In this document: one piece after another, positions 44,407 to 54,869 of the stretch
Numbering within the stretch: position 1 is the first letter of the stretch
Layout of the letters: each line of letters starts with the position of its first letter
Notes under the pieces: model-generated
Databases searched by the model: none
Told to the model about the DNA's origin: nothing
Seen by the model: only the letters and a program-made list of their open reading frames with translations
Made by a program: the position numbers and the translations under genes
Assembly: GCA_965248255.1 (NCBI GenBank)
Contig: CBDFIW010000004.1
Location: 3,194,138 to 3,258,137, forward strand
DNA from: JAKZVK01 sp965248255
GTDB lineage: Bacteria; Acidobacteriota; Terriglobia; Bryobacterales; UBA6623
Length of the DNA: 64,000 nucleotides
Direction: 5' to 3'

Positions 44407-47400
44407 CTATTCTTTTTCAAAGCCCTGACTCGTGAACTTCAGTGTCCGGCTGTTCTCCGTGACCGTGCGAACGACGTGATCCGGGGCTCCCGACGGCACA
44501 TCGGCTGCTATTTCGAGGTTCACCGTGACCTTAGCTCCCACCAGGCCGGAAAGATGCGAGATCACCTCGTCAGCAATCCGGCTCGCATCGCGGCCTACCC
44601 GCGCGGAATCAAGCGTAGCGGTCCCATGAAACCGCGTAGGTTGCGGCGCCGGCGGTGTGCCCGACGGAACCTCCCTGGAGTCCGATCCTCCGCCTGGAAC
44701 CGGGCTCTCTCCACCCGTCCCTGCGCCAGCGACTTCTCCACCGCTGGTCGGCTGTGCACTCTCGGCATCAAGCTGTCGACGCGCGATATCCGTCTTGACG
44801 AGCAATCCAGGAGCATCCGCATCCGGCAATGAAATGACTCGCCCACCACGTAAACCACGATATCGATTTGCCGCATCGTCAAAGCTGTCCGCGAACGCAT
44901 ACGCATCCTGTTTCCAGGTGAGAAGGGCGATGCCGTCGCTGATTGCGTTCAGCAGAACCGACGGGTCGCTGACCCGTGGCAGATAGAGATACCGCGCAAA
45001 ATCCTCGACGATTTGTTTGATTGACACATGGTCGCCGCGCCAGAGAGGCACGCGATCAAGCTCCATCCGTAGTCGAGAGGCGGCAAAGCTGGCCACCAGC
45101 AGCTCGTCGCCTTTCAGCTTCTTGCTCGCCCTGGCTGCGAGCGAATACTGGCCCGATAGCCTCATGGCTTGCCACTCCATCGAAGCGTCGGGACGAGCCT
45201 GCACTGGGACCAGAAGCCACTGATACGTCTCCGGGAGCCGAGCCGTAACCGTGCTGTCCGCAGCCTTCTTTTGGGTTTCGGCCTGCTTGACCTGATGAGG
45301 CGAAAGGTCGAGCTGTTCTCGCTCGCCGAGTATCGATTCCCATGCCAAGTACCGCCGGACCGCCTCATCGAGATCCTGCAGCCTCGTCTTGTCCGCGGCC
45401 AGAAACACGAGTGTGTTGCGACAAATCCTCGGCGCGCTACCCCTCGATTCCAGGATGGCTTGCGCCGCGGTCTCTGCGGGATTTCCCTTCTCTTTGCTGT
45501 AGGGCGTGTCGATTCCGAGCACCACGAGTCGTGCTTCGAGGTCATCCGGAACATCCTGCCCGGATTGCGGGAGAGGATGAACTCGATTGAAGTCACCCGT
45601 GTTGCGAAGGTCCGATCGGAGTCGCGAACCGAGCTCCTGCACAACCTTGTCGGGGTTGCGCTTCAACTGCTCGGCGCGATCCTCCGCCAGCTTCGTGACG
45701 GTTGGCTGCGTGGAGTACCAGTAACGAGGACCATCCTGGTAGAGGTACGTTGCCGCACCGGCCAGACGCCGCAGCGCGTCGCCGAAGACCGCCGGAGACT
45801 CCCCCGGCATGACACAGCCGAGTTTGACGCGACGGTCCTCAAGACCCCGATGCGCCGCATCGGCGGTGGGGGCGGATCCGAGATAAATCGCTCGCGCGAC
45901 GCGTCTGGAAGCGTGAAACTTTCCGAGGTTCGGAACCGCGCGGTCAATCCGTAGCGGCAGCGAACTGGGCCCGTCCACGTCTTTCTCGATCACCGGCACC
46001 CAATTGTCGGGGAGATACCGGGTCAGCTCGAACTGTACGCGTGGATCGTCGATCGCTATGTTCGCCGGCAGAATCAGCGGATTCCTGTCGTCTTTCTCCC
46101 ACAGGCTGTGAATCACGGCCGCCATCAACCGCAACACGCCACGCGTGCGCTGAAACTTCACCAGCGTCGACCAATCCGTGTACAGGCGATCGAAGATCTC
46201 GGGGTGTATCGGATAGGCTGCCTTGATCCGTTTCTCGTAGTCAGCGTCCCGACACTCAGGCGGGAACTCTTGATGCTGTGTCCGATAGAGCTCGGCAAAT
46301 GCGCGGGCGACCACATCCCTATCCCTGAATTGGACAGGATCGGTGAACGGCTCGAAAAGTCGCCGCCGTACAATCTCGAAGCTTTCCTCGGCACTGGCCG
46401 GACGCCAGGACGATTCGATACGCCCGACGACGTTCCGCAACCGATCGAGTGCCTCCCGCCCGCGTTGCCCACCGACCTCGACGTCATCCGCCTGGGTGTG
46501 GGGGGACCCGGCCGTGTCCGAGGCCGGCAAGCTGATCACGAGCAGGCAGTTGTTGGCGAGTTTGGCCGATTCCGTGAGCACCTGGGCAAAACTGAACTGG
46601 GTCTCGAAGCCTCCGGCGGGCAGGTCGCTCTGGTCATGCAGCTGGCGGGCGTAGGCAACCCACTCATCGATGAGGATCAGGCAGGGACCATATTCATTGA
46701 AGAGTTCCCGCAGTGCATCGCCTGGACTCGTCGCCTTTTCGTCGTCGGCAGCAACGCGCGCGAACGCCTTCTTGCCGCCCAGTTGCCACGCCAGCTCACC
46801 CCAAAGTGTTCGGACGACCGTGCCATCCGGTTTGGTGACCGGGTTCCCCGGGGAGATCTTGTTTCCCACCAGCACGACTCGGCGCGCCGCCGCAAGCTCC
46901 GTTGCCTCCGCCTTCTGCAAAACGGGGTCAATCTCGTCCAGTTCCCCGGAGGCTGTACCGGAGAACAGGTGATACAGGGCAAGCATGGAGTGGGTCTTGC
47001 CGCCGCCGAAGTTCGTCTGGAGCTGAACGACGGGATCGCCTCCCTTGCCCGCGAGGCGGTGAATGGCCCCAACCAACAGTCCCTTCAGGCTTTCCGTCAG
47101 ATACGTTCGCCGGAAGAACTCGACGGGTTCTCGATACTCGTCTGTCCCTTCACCCAGATGCACCTGCCAGAGATCGGCGGCGAACTCGGCTTGTTGGTAT
47201 CGCCCGCTTGCGACGTCCCTGTGGGGAGTGACGATTTCCCGCCAGGGCTTCAGGCTGGCCGCGGCGGCGCTTTCAATCGCCGTTCCCGCCTGCTTGCGCC
47301 GCTCCCCGCGCGTCTGTTCGTCGAAGCGCACCCGCAGCAGTTCCAGCTTGCGCTTCTCGAGCTCTTCTGACTGCGGCGCGGATACCGCGGCAAGGAGTCG

Positions 47401-47751
47401 GCCCACCGAATCCAAGGCTCGATAGGCGTCATCGCTGGAGAAACTCTCCTGGTGTGCCCACTGGTTGCGGTGGCCGCGCAACTCGCTGACCAGACTCCGC
47501 TCCGCCGGCCCCAGAATCTCACGGAAGACATCGTGCCAGGTGTCCCACATCAGCTTGAGCAGCCCGGCCACGTCCCACTCAGGGATCGGCTTGCTCCCCA
47601 ACACGCGATCTTCCCCGTAGTCGCGCAATCGATGGGCGTCCAGTTTTCGCGACTCTATGGCACCCTTGATCTCGCGTTCGACAAACGGTCCCAGACCCGC
47701 TTTGAGCAGATCAAGTGCCTTGCCGACCCGTTCGTAATTCGTTATCGCCAT
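44407..47751 (-). CDS. HEPN (Swt1-like)-DUF499 ATPase of an Hma-type defence operon
   Basis: A 1,114-residue protein with AGGAG before its ATG. Residues about 1-120 form a Swt1-family HEPN domain; its end, ELRGHRNQWAH, holds the R-N-x3-H motif (Arg95 to His100) of HEPN ribonucleases. The DUF499 ATPase follows: Walker A QTNFGGGKTHSMLALY (about 246-258) and Walker B CLILIDEWVAYARQ (about 357). A proline/glycine-rich linker (about 1010-1050) precedes a C-terminal domain ending TVNLEIAADVPSG. DUF499 proteins occur with DUF1156 methylases and SNF2 helicases in antiphage loci (named Hma by PADLOC). It is the last gene of the operon, 35 bases after the methylase. Confidence 0.88.
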   Translation of the reverse strand: MAITNYERVGKALDLLKAGLGPFVEREIKGAIESRKLDAHRLRDYGEDRVLGSKPIPEWDVAGLLKLMWDTWHDVFREILGPAERSLVSELRGHRNQWAHQESFSSDDAYRALDSVGRLLAAVSAPQSEELEKRKLELLRVRFDEQTRGERRKQAGTAIESAAAASLKPWREIVTPHRDVASGRYQQAEFAADLWQVHLGEGTDEYREPVEFFRRTYLTESLKGLLVGAIHRLAGKGGDPVVQLQTNFGGGKTHSMLALYHLFSGTASGELDEIDPVLQKAEATELAAARRVVLVGNKISPGNPVTKPDGTVVRTLWGELAWQLGGKKAFARVAADDEKATSPGDALRELFNEYGPCLILIDEWVAYARQLHDQSDLPAGGFETQFSFAQVLTESAKLANNCLLVISLPASDTAGSPHTQADDVEVGGQRGREALDRLRNVVGRIESSWRPASAEESFEIVRRRLFEPFTDPVQFRDRDVVARAFAELYRTQHQEFPPECRDADYEKRIKAAYPIHPEIFDRLYTDWSTLVKFQRTRGVLRLMAAVIHSLWEKDDRNPLILPANIAIDDPRVQFELTRYLPDNWVPVIEKDVDGPSSLPLRIDRAVPNLGKFHASRRVARAIYLGSAPTADAAHRGLEDRRVKLGCVMPGESPAVFGDALRRLAGAATYLYQDGPRYWYSTQPTVTKLAEDRAEQLKRNPDKVVQELGSRLRSDLRNTGDFNRVHPLPQSGQDVPDDLEARLVVLGIDTPYSKEKGNPAETAAQAILESRGSAPRICRNTLVFLAADKTRLQDLDEAVRRYLAWESILGEREQLDLSPHQVKQAETQKKAADSTVTARLPETYQWLLVPVQARPDASMEWQAMRLSGQYSLAARASKKLKGDELLVASFAASRLRMELDRVPLWRGDHVSIKQIVEDFARYLYLPRVSDPSVLLNAISDGIALLTWKQDAYAFADSFDDAANRYRGLRGGRVISLPDADAPGLLVKTDIARRQLDAESAQPTSGGEVAGAGTGGESPVPGGGSDSREVPSGTPPAPQPTRFHGTATLDSARVGRDASRIADEVISHLSGLVGAKVTVNLEIAADVPSGAPDHVVRTVTENSRTLKFTSQGFEKE

Positions 47752-47786
47752 ACGCTACTCCTGAGTCTCGTGAGAGGGCTCATCAG

Positions 47787-50700
47787 TTAGGTGTTATCGC
47801 TTGCGAAGAGCGAAGTCTGTTCAGCTTCGGCCTTCTGCTCCTCTCGCGCCAAGCGATTGATCTCGGGCCAGCTCTGCACCAGGCTGTTGTAGGAGAGCGC
47901 AGCCGCCGTGCGTTTCTTGCGCTCGCATAACGTGTATAGGCGGTAGCACAATTCGCGGGCCGCCTCGGCCTTGGTGCCGAGTGGGGCAGCGAGGTCGGCT
48001 GCGGCGCTTTCTCCGCCGGCCTCCAGCGCTCGTACAAGATGATGCACCATCTCCCAAGCGGTCAGCCTCGGGTCGGTCGTTGGGGCCCAGTCTGGAGGCA
48101 GTTCCTCGGGCTTCAGCAGTCGGACCTTTCCCGCCTTTGAGGCCAGAATCCCAGCATCCACCATGCCAGCGACACTGGTGTTCTTGGCCTTGGAGAGCAT
48201 CTCGGCGATGCCGTACTCGCCTTCGTCGAAGCCGGACTGCTCGAACCAGGCGAGCGCCCATCGGCTGTCGGCGTCGAAGTCGCCCTCCTGTTGGACCAGC
48301 GCTTCATCGAGAGTTTGGTTGATCAGCACCAGTGCTCCCTGCACCGAGAGGGCGTTACCCTCGGCGTCCAGCACCTTGGCGTAGCGGGTGTAGACGGCCA
48401 TGCCCGGACCGATGGCCGCCTGCGCGAGGTCAACCGGCGCGATGTTGCCACGCTGCAGGTGGGTCAGGGCGACTGGCAATTCAGATTTGAGGGTCGCAAC
48501 GAACTCGCCGCGGGTAGCTATGGGCGCGTCTGCAGGGCGCTGGCGACAAACCAGGACGATACTGGAGGCGAGGGCGTTGCTGCCCTGTCCCCTCATGCGA
48601 CTGCTGTTTTCCGTGCGCATCGGCCACGTGCCGGTGACCGAGAAACCGGCCTCAATCACGGCATCCAGGAAGGTCTCCCAACCGGTGCTGGAAGTGCCCT
48701 CACCCCCTTTCTTCTCGGACTGCTTGAAGGCGTAATAGATGGTAACCGGGAAGCCGGGGTGCGTCTGTTCGACAAGACGGCGCATCGATTCCGTCATTCC
48801 AGTGAGAAAAAATACTTCTGCTTTCTTCTTGTTCCCATGCCGGTACGGGGTGGCGACTAATTCCTCGGCCTTGGGGACGGCCAGCGTGGCGAAGAGTTCG
48901 GGAAAGACTGGACGGAGAGAACGGCGCAGCCAGACGTAGAAGAAGTCGGAAAGGTCAGCGTATCCAATGTTGTCGTAGTAGGGAGGGTCGGTAGAAGCCA
49001 CCTTGCCAAAAGAAATGCTCTGTGCCCCTGCATCCGCTTGTCGACATCGTCCTGATGTGCTCGTTTGAACAAACTCAAAAGCTTTGGAGAACGCTTTCAC
49101 TATGCCGTCGACGAACACCGTCCACGAACCTGAGTTATCACCCAAAGGGTTGCCTTCGGCGTAATCCCAGACCATGGAAATTGCTTGGCGCCCGAAGAGT
49201 TGACGCGGGCACTGGGCAATGGGCTCCCAACGGCACAAGCTGTTGCCAAGGTCGGCTTGTTTACTCAGCGCAAACGCCAAATACAACCCCACTGCCTCTG
49301 AGTAAGCCGTGGCCCCGGTGCCGCCGTCGCGCAGAGGCGTGCTGTCGTCGGGGAGGTCAGCAACGATGGCGTCACGCTCCACCCGCGCACGCGCCTCACC
49401 CACCAGGTCGGAAAAGGTCGTCAGGGCGACGAGCTGACGAGGAGTGAAGAGGTCCCGCCATTTGATCATGCCGTATTCCTGCACACGAAAACCGAGCGCC
49501 TTCGCAGGCAGATCCGTCTCCGGCACGTCATGCGGCTTTGCCCTGCGCGCCGCCGCTTCATGCTCTGGGTTCGGCGCAAGATAGACTCGGCCTCGGTCGC
49601 CCTCCGCGACGATGGCCATGAGGCGCGCATCCATACGTCCTGCCTTGGCTTCGGGTCGCAGATACTCGAACGGCATGGGCGTTCCAGACATCAGGCAGAG
49701 GAAGATACTGCCGCTACCTCCCGCCTTGGTGCCCTGCTTTGCCGCCTCCGCATCCTTCGGCTTGCCCACCTTCACCGTGAAGCGGTAGCTGCCGTTCTCG
49801 ATCACCGGCTCGACGTACGCTTCCTTTCCTTTTTTTCTGGACAGCATGAAAGTCGAGGCCAGCGGCACATCGACATCGGCAAACGCCGGGTTGGGGCTTT
49901 TCACCGTCCGCGCCCACAGCCACGCAATCACCGTCAGCTTGCGGCCCTTGTAGCGTTCCAAGTCGGGCCGCTCCGCGACCATTTCCTCGGTGACCTCGAC
50001 CTTCGGATACAGATGCCCAATGCGCCGTTCGGCCTGGTCGCGCATCCACTGGCCGTAGTAACGGACGTCTTCGGCCAAGCCCTGGGCGCCGCGCCACGTG
50101 GCGAGCGTCTGTTCCCCTTTACTTTTGCTCCGCCACTCCGGATTCACCGACGCCTGGCCGGCGAATTTCGGCGGGATCTCGATCATGGCCTTGTTGATCA
50201 GCACTGCCACCGGGTTCAGGTCGCTGGCATGCGCTTCCAGCCCCAGCCGCTGCGCCTCCAGCGGGAGCGCTCCACCCCCCCGCAAACGGATCGTGAAAAG
50301 CCGGGAGCGTGTGTCGATCGAAAATCTCCGCGGCTCTCGGATGGGCCGCATTCTCCGCACACGCCCTCCGCCAGCTCTGCCAGATCTCTCGCCGCGCCGG
50401 GTCGAGCACCTCTTCGTTCGTGGTGTTCTCCCAAAGAACCAATTCTTCGATAATTCCGAATAGCCGGTCGCGCTCTTGCTCAGCGATGACCTCTTCCAGC
50501 GTCGGCTGAGGTTCGGCGATCGCGTCGTCGCGGGTCAATGCCCGCTTCGCCGCATGTCCCGCAACGCGCTTCTTGAGCTCTCGCTCTGCAGCCCTCCTTT
50601 TCTTCGTGTCCGACAGCAGCACGTCCACATACCCGGACGGATCATCCACCATCTGGGCGAAAATCACCGCCCGCGCCGCCGCTAACGGTCGACGCGCCCA

Positions 50701-50805
50701 CCAAAGGTGTAGCGTGCTGGGATGTCCGTGGCGAATGGACTTCTCCCTGGCCGAGGCCTTGTTGATGGCATCCAGCGGCAAGGCGACCTCGATGAGTTTC
50801 TTCAT
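47787..50805 (-). pseudogene. DUF1156 adenine/cytosine DNA methylase, out of frame in a G7 run
   Basis: From ATG 50805 it reads MKKLIEVALPLDAINKASAR and HPSTLHLWWARRPLAAARAV, the DUF1156 signature, and reaches FHDPFAGG, the SAM-binding motif I. At a run of seven C on the plus strand (50275-50281) the frame is lost. The neighbouring frame continues GGALPLEAQRLGLEAHASDL on to 47787, with the catalytic motif IV STDPPYYDNIGYADLSDFFY. Taking one G away restores a methylase of about 1,000 residues. So it is one gene, off by one base in a homopolymer within motif I. It starts 6 bases after the stop of the AlbA/GHKL gene. The lesion may be a phase-variable switch, a true mutation or a sequencing error. 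Confidence 0.85.
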
Positions 50806-50810
50806 GTGGG

Positions 50811-52103
50811 TCACGATCTCGCTTCCTTCCACAGGCGTACCAGGAAACGATCATCCTCTTCGATGAGGTCCGGCTCGGTGCCGTTGTGCGCGCGCATCCC
50901 AGCAATGATTCTGCGCGGCACTCCGAGGCCGGTGGCTTCGATGTAGCGGTAGTCGCGCAGCACCTCCTTGATCAGCTCGTTGCGCGAGGCGCGGTATCCG
51001 GCCCGCATCTTGTCGACGGTGACCGTGTTCGGGAGGCGCCCGGGAGAGATGAACTCGATCCGGTCCATGTAGATGGAAAGCTCGATGTCGGTCACGGTGA
51101 TGGTGTAGTCGCGGTGCGCGACCGCGTTGACCAGCGCTTCGCGCACGGCTTCGAGCGGGTAGTCCCAGCGCTCCAGGCGCCGCCCACCGTTCTCGATCCA
51201 GGCGGTCACTTCGATGTTGCGGCGCACGAAGTCGAGGGCTTGCTCGATGACGCCCGCTTCAACGGCGTTGCCAGCCTCCGAAAAAGTGCGTGGCAGCAGG
51301 GAGTAAAGCGGCTGCCCGGGATCGTCCGACAGGGCTGGAAACAGGGACACTGCGGGCCCTCGCAGCGTCGCCCGGGCCTTCGCGTCATAGTCCTTCTTGG
51401 TGCCGGAGTAGGCCACTGCGCTGATTCCGGCCTGGGGGAGGAAGCGGTTTGGCTTCAGGCCGAAGAGCAGCAGCCCGCACGCGCTCGGCATCGGTCGGGG
51501 TCGGGCCTCGGCCATCAACTCGGTGTTGACCAGCAGGTGCAGCCAGGACTCGAGGTCCGTGTCCTCTGGAGCCCCCTGCTGGCGCAAGTCACGGAAGTAG
51601 TTCACCAGGCGTCGCAAGTCGAGGTCGTCGAACGTCGCGCCGGAAACTGGCTTGCGGTCGTACTGTAGGTGCCCGGACTGCATGTAGAGACGCGCTTCCT
51701 CTGCGTCCGTCGCATCGCGGGTGGTCGTGCCCACCCGAACCTGCGTCACCCACGCCGATCCGCGCTTGGCCTTGTAGGGTTTGTCCGGCGCGTCGGCGGG
51801 AAGCGAGATGACTCCGACGACGTTTCCGTCGTCCAGCTTCAGGGTCTCCCAGAACGGAATGGCCGCGGGGCGAAGGTGCACACGCGCGACCTCCATGATC
51901 CATTCCTCGACTTGCTTCGGTGCGCGGGTCAAACCCGTAACGGTACCGTCGTCTTCAACGCCGAGGAGGAGATGCCCCCCCTCTAGGTTCAGCAGCGCCG
52001 CCAACTCCTTGGCGAGTCGCTCAGGGACGACATCGTCACGCTTGAGCTCGACGCCCGAGTTCTCGCCGTTGCGGATCAGCTCTTCCAGCTCGGTTCGGTT
52101 CAT
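50811..52103 (-). CDS. AlbA_2/GHKL ATP-binding (Schlafen-like) protein
   Basis: A 430-residue protein from ATG 52103, with GAGGAG 8 bases upstream (the frame is open far upstream but overlaps the TrlF-like gene in the wrong frame). The N-terminus MNRTELEELIRNGENSGVEL, then KELAALLNLEGGHLLLGVED, is the AlbA_2 (Schlafen-type divergent AAA_4) domain. The middle and C-terminus hold LEAVREALVNAVAHRDYTIT and IEFISPGRLPN, the GHKL-like ATP-binding region, and a winged-helix-like end. Such proteins are mostly known from defence loci or as regulators. It lies 11 bases after the TrlF-like gene and 5 bases before the methylase, so they are surely cotranscribed. Confidence 0.87.
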   Translation of the reverse strand: MNRTELEELIRNGENSGVELKRDDVVPERLAKELAALLNLEGGHLLLGVEDDGTVTGLTRAPKQVEEWIMEVARVHLRPAAIPFWETLKLDDGNVVGVISLPADAPDKPYKAKRGSAWVTQVRVGTTTRDATDAEEARLYMQSGHLQYDRKPVSGATFDDLDLRRLVNYFRDLRQQGAPEDTDLESWLHLLVNTELMAEARPRPMPSACGLLLFGLKPNRFLPQAGISAVAYSGTKKDYDAKARATLRGPAVSLFPALSDDPGQPLYSLLPRTFSEAGNAVEAGVIEQALDFVRRNIEVTAWIENGGRRLERWDYPLEAVREALVNAVAHRDYTITVTDIELSIYMDRIEFISPGRLPNTVTVDKMRAGYRASRNELIKEVLRDYRYIEATGLGVPRRIIAGMRAHNGTEPDLIEEDDRFLVRLWKEARS

Positions 52104-52114
52104 CGCACCGCTCC

Positions 52115-54817
52115 TCAGAACCCGTACTTCCGGCGCCGGCGCTCGAAGGCTTCCTTGCCGCCTTCGAGGATCTCCTCGACCAGCTCGCGCACGGGCTTGG
52201 CATCGATCGAGCCCATGTGCTCGGGGGCGATGCGCGCGCGGCCGTGCTCGGCCTCGCCAGTGGCGGAAAGGCCGACGATCAGCTCGGCATCGCCGAGGAC
52301 CGGGATGTTGGCGTTGTGGGTGGAGAAAAGGAACTGTCGGCGCTGCTTCTCCTCGCGCATGCGCGGGACGACGCCCTCGGTGATGAAGCGGTTGTCGAGA
52401 TCGTCCTCCGGTTGATCGACGATGAGCGGCGCTTCGGACTCGAGCAGGAGCAGGAGCAGGACCGCGGTGGCCTTCTGGCCGGTGGAGAGGTCCTCGAGCG
52501 CCTGCCACGCCGGGGGATCCCCGGCGGGAGCCGTATTGAGTTGGATCGCGGTCGTCGGGGGCAGGTCGAGTTCCTCGACGTGCATCAGCACCTCGGGCTC
52601 AGCCTTGGCGAGGCGCTCGCCTTGGGCTGGCGTGATGCCGAACGTCCTGTTCAGCGCCTCCGCTCCGGAACGGCAGGCCTCGACGAACTGAGTGAGGGAG
52701 AGATCGCAAACGCCCCGGAGACTTTCGATCGCTTCGGACAGTCGCCCACCAACCTTATCTCGGAGGAGGTCGAACAGCGGCTCGCGGTCGCCGGCAGCGG
52801 TCACCTCCACCTGCACCCGACCGCGGAGCTTCTTGTTGACTCCATTTGCCGCGCCGGCCAGGCGTCGGAACTCCTGCGCCTTGAAGTCCTCCCACTCCGC
52901 CAGCAGGCTGCGGCGGCGATCGGCGTGCTCCTTCTCGGTGCGCCGGGCCGAGGCCTGCCGCTCGCGCAGAGGCCGCAGCTCCTCGATCTGCCGCCGCAGG
53001 CGGATGAACTCCTCGCCGTCCACGCGCGACTTCTGCAGCTCGCGGAGGATCTTCTCATAGACCTCTTGGACATCTTTCTTGCGCGTCTCCCACTCGGTGC
53101 GCACCAGGGCGACACCCTCGTCGGCGCGTGCCAGCGCCTGTTCCAGGTCCTTCGCGATTCGCTGGAGCTCGATGTCGAGCGTTTTGAAGACGCCGTTCAA
53201 GCGCTGAAGGATCTCCTTTCCGGGCAGATCCTCGATCGCCTTGGCGGAGAGGAACACGCGGTCCATCGGGACCTCGCGCTTCAGGGTCTCGAGACATTCG
53301 CGGAATGACGCGAGGCGCTCCGGAATGGAGGCAAGCAGGCGCTCCTCGCGCACGAGCAGGCTCTGCTCCTTGAGCCGATCCTCGAGCCCGGCTTCACGAA
53401 AGCGCTCCAGCGTCTCTTCGAGGCCCGGAAGCGCTGCCAGGCGCTCCTCGATCTGCGCCAACTCGGCGCGCGTGTCGAGCAGGCTCTTGCGGCTCTTCTC
53501 CAGCGCGCGGCGCAGGTCGGCCTTCTTGCGCGGAAGGTCGTCATCGCGATCGACGAAGCGGTCGAGCAGGCGGGTCAGCTTCTCGCGGCTCTTGGTCAGC
53601 TCCGAGATCTCGTGCTGGCCGAAGACCTCGACACGCGGCAGCACGTCCTGGGGCGAGAGATTGGACACCTCGCCATGATCGTCCCGGACCAGCGGCGGGT
53701 TCGGGATCGTGCGCTCGATGCGGTACTCGCGAACCGCTGGGCGATGGGCGCGGACCAGGAGTGAGATCTTGGTCCCGTTCTTTAGGACGTGGCGGATGAT
53801 GCCCTCGTGGGCCCTGCGCGCCTCGTCGCCGATGGCCTCGAGTCCCAGCACCGTGCGGATGCTCTCGATCACGGTCGACTTGCCGGTCCCGCGGCCTCCG
53901 ACCAGGACGTTGAGGTTCGGATTGAAGTGGATAGCGGCGCCGTCGAGGAATCCCCCCTCCCAGGCGAGCGCGACGAGCTCGGCGTGCTCCTCTGGCTCCA
54001 GCTTGCCTTCCCTGGGATTGAGGCAGATGCGCGAGCCGGGGTCCAGAAAGGCCTGGCGCAGCCCTTCGGTCGTCACCTCTGACATCTTGATCCAGCAGGT
54101 GGCCGAGCCATCGTCGAGGTCTTCGGGCTTAGCGATGTCTTTCGCGTTGATGACCGCGATGGCGAGCCCATCCTCTGCGGCAGGGTCACGCCGGTAGTCG
54201 GGGTTCGTGTTCTTCACGATTTGCTTCGCGTCGTGGGGCAAGTCGGCAACGGGGCCAGGAATCTGGATCGCCAGCAGGTCCCCACTCCCCCACGCCTGAA
54301 TGCACGCCTGACCGGTGAGGACCTTGAGCAGCCCCTTATCGTTGGTCACGTGGGCAGCAATCGCGACACCGCCCTGCTCGCGTACCTTGGCGAGGATGTC
54401 CACAAAGGCCTTGTCAGCCAACTTGGCCGATGGATTCGTGTCGGTGATGCCGAACCCGCCGAGGTAGCGAGCGAGGAGGTCGTCCGCGGTATCGGGGGCA
54501 TAGATGCACAGAACGTGAATACCTTCGCTCGACGACAACTCGAAGCCGGGAAAGATGTGGATGCCACGTCCTTTGGCGGCGGCGCGGAACGCGGAGACGC
54601 CGCCGCCGTGGTTGTGGTCGGTGATGGCGAGCACGGTGACGCCGAGGTCCGACGCTTTCCCAACGATCGCCCCGGCGTGATCGACAGCGTTGCCGGACGG
54701 TGCGTTGCCCCGGTACGTGGAATCGTAGTGGTGAGGGTTCACCTGAAGCGCGCAACGATGGAACACCGCGCCGCTCGGGAGTTCCCTTGCCTTGGTGATC
54801 ACATCATCGGCAGCCAT
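52115..54817 (-). CDS. PHP domain + SMC-like ATPase (TrlF-like)
   Basis: A 900-residue protein from ATG 54817 (GAGGTG upstream). Residues 1-about 250 are a PHP-type domain: VLAITDHNHGGGVSAFRAAA, GIHIFPGFELSSSEGIHVLC and VAIAAHVTND; the usual first HxH motif is replaced by CALQVNPHHYD. Walker A VGGRGTGKSTVIESIRTVLG lies near residue 315. A long coiled coil follows (EERLAALPGLEETLERFREA to QIEELRPLRERQASARRTEK). The C-terminus has LIVDQPEDDLDNRFI (Walker B) and QFLFSTHNANIPVLGDAELI (His switch). This layout matches the TrlF family of defence-associated ATPases. It probably cuts nucleic acid or a nucleotide after ATP-driven sensing; that is inference. Confidence 0.86.
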   Translation of the reverse strand: MAADDVITKARELPSGAVFHRCALQVNPHHYDSTYRGNAPSGNAVDHAGAIVGKASDLGVTVLAITDHNHGGGVSAFRAAAKGRGIHIFPGFELSSSEGIHVLCIYAPDTADDLLARYLGGFGITDTNPSAKLADKAFVDILAKVREQGGVAIAAHVTNDKGLLKVLTGQACIQAWGSGDLLAIQIPGPVADLPHDAKQIVKNTNPDYRRDPAAEDGLAIAVINAKDIAKPEDLDDGSATCWIKMSEVTTEGLRQAFLDPGSRICLNPREGKLEPEEHAELVALAWEGGFLDGAAIHFNPNLNVLVGGRGTGKSTVIESIRTVLGLEAIGDEARRAHEGIIRHVLKNGTKISLLVRAHRPAVREYRIERTIPNPPLVRDDHGEVSNLSPQDVLPRVEVFGQHEISELTKSREKLTRLLDRFVDRDDDLPRKKADLRRALEKSRKSLLDTRAELAQIEERLAALPGLEETLERFREAGLEDRLKEQSLLVREERLLASIPERLASFRECLETLKREVPMDRVFLSAKAIEDLPGKEILQRLNGVFKTLDIELQRIAKDLEQALARADEGVALVRTEWETRKKDVQEVYEKILRELQKSRVDGEEFIRLRRQIEELRPLRERQASARRTEKEHADRRRSLLAEWEDFKAQEFRRLAGAANGVNKKLRGRVQVEVTAAGDREPLFDLLRDKVGGRLSEAIESLRGVCDLSLTQFVEACRSGAEALNRTFGITPAQGERLAKAEPEVLMHVEELDLPPTTAIQLNTAPAGDPPAWQALEDLSTGQKATAVLLLLLLESEAPLIVDQPEDDLDNRFITEGVVPRMREEKQRRQFLFSTHNANIPVLGDAELIVGLSATGEAEHGRARIAPEHMGSIDAKPVRELVEEILEGGKEAFERRRRKYGF

Positions 54818-54869
54818 GGGGCACCTCATGTTGGTACAGGGCGCTCGCTCGAAGCCTGTCGAGCCAGGA

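Noticed and set aside
44161..44832. A 223-codon plus-strand frame
   Set aside because: Its second half lies opposite the DUF499 ATPase and the first part has no family features.
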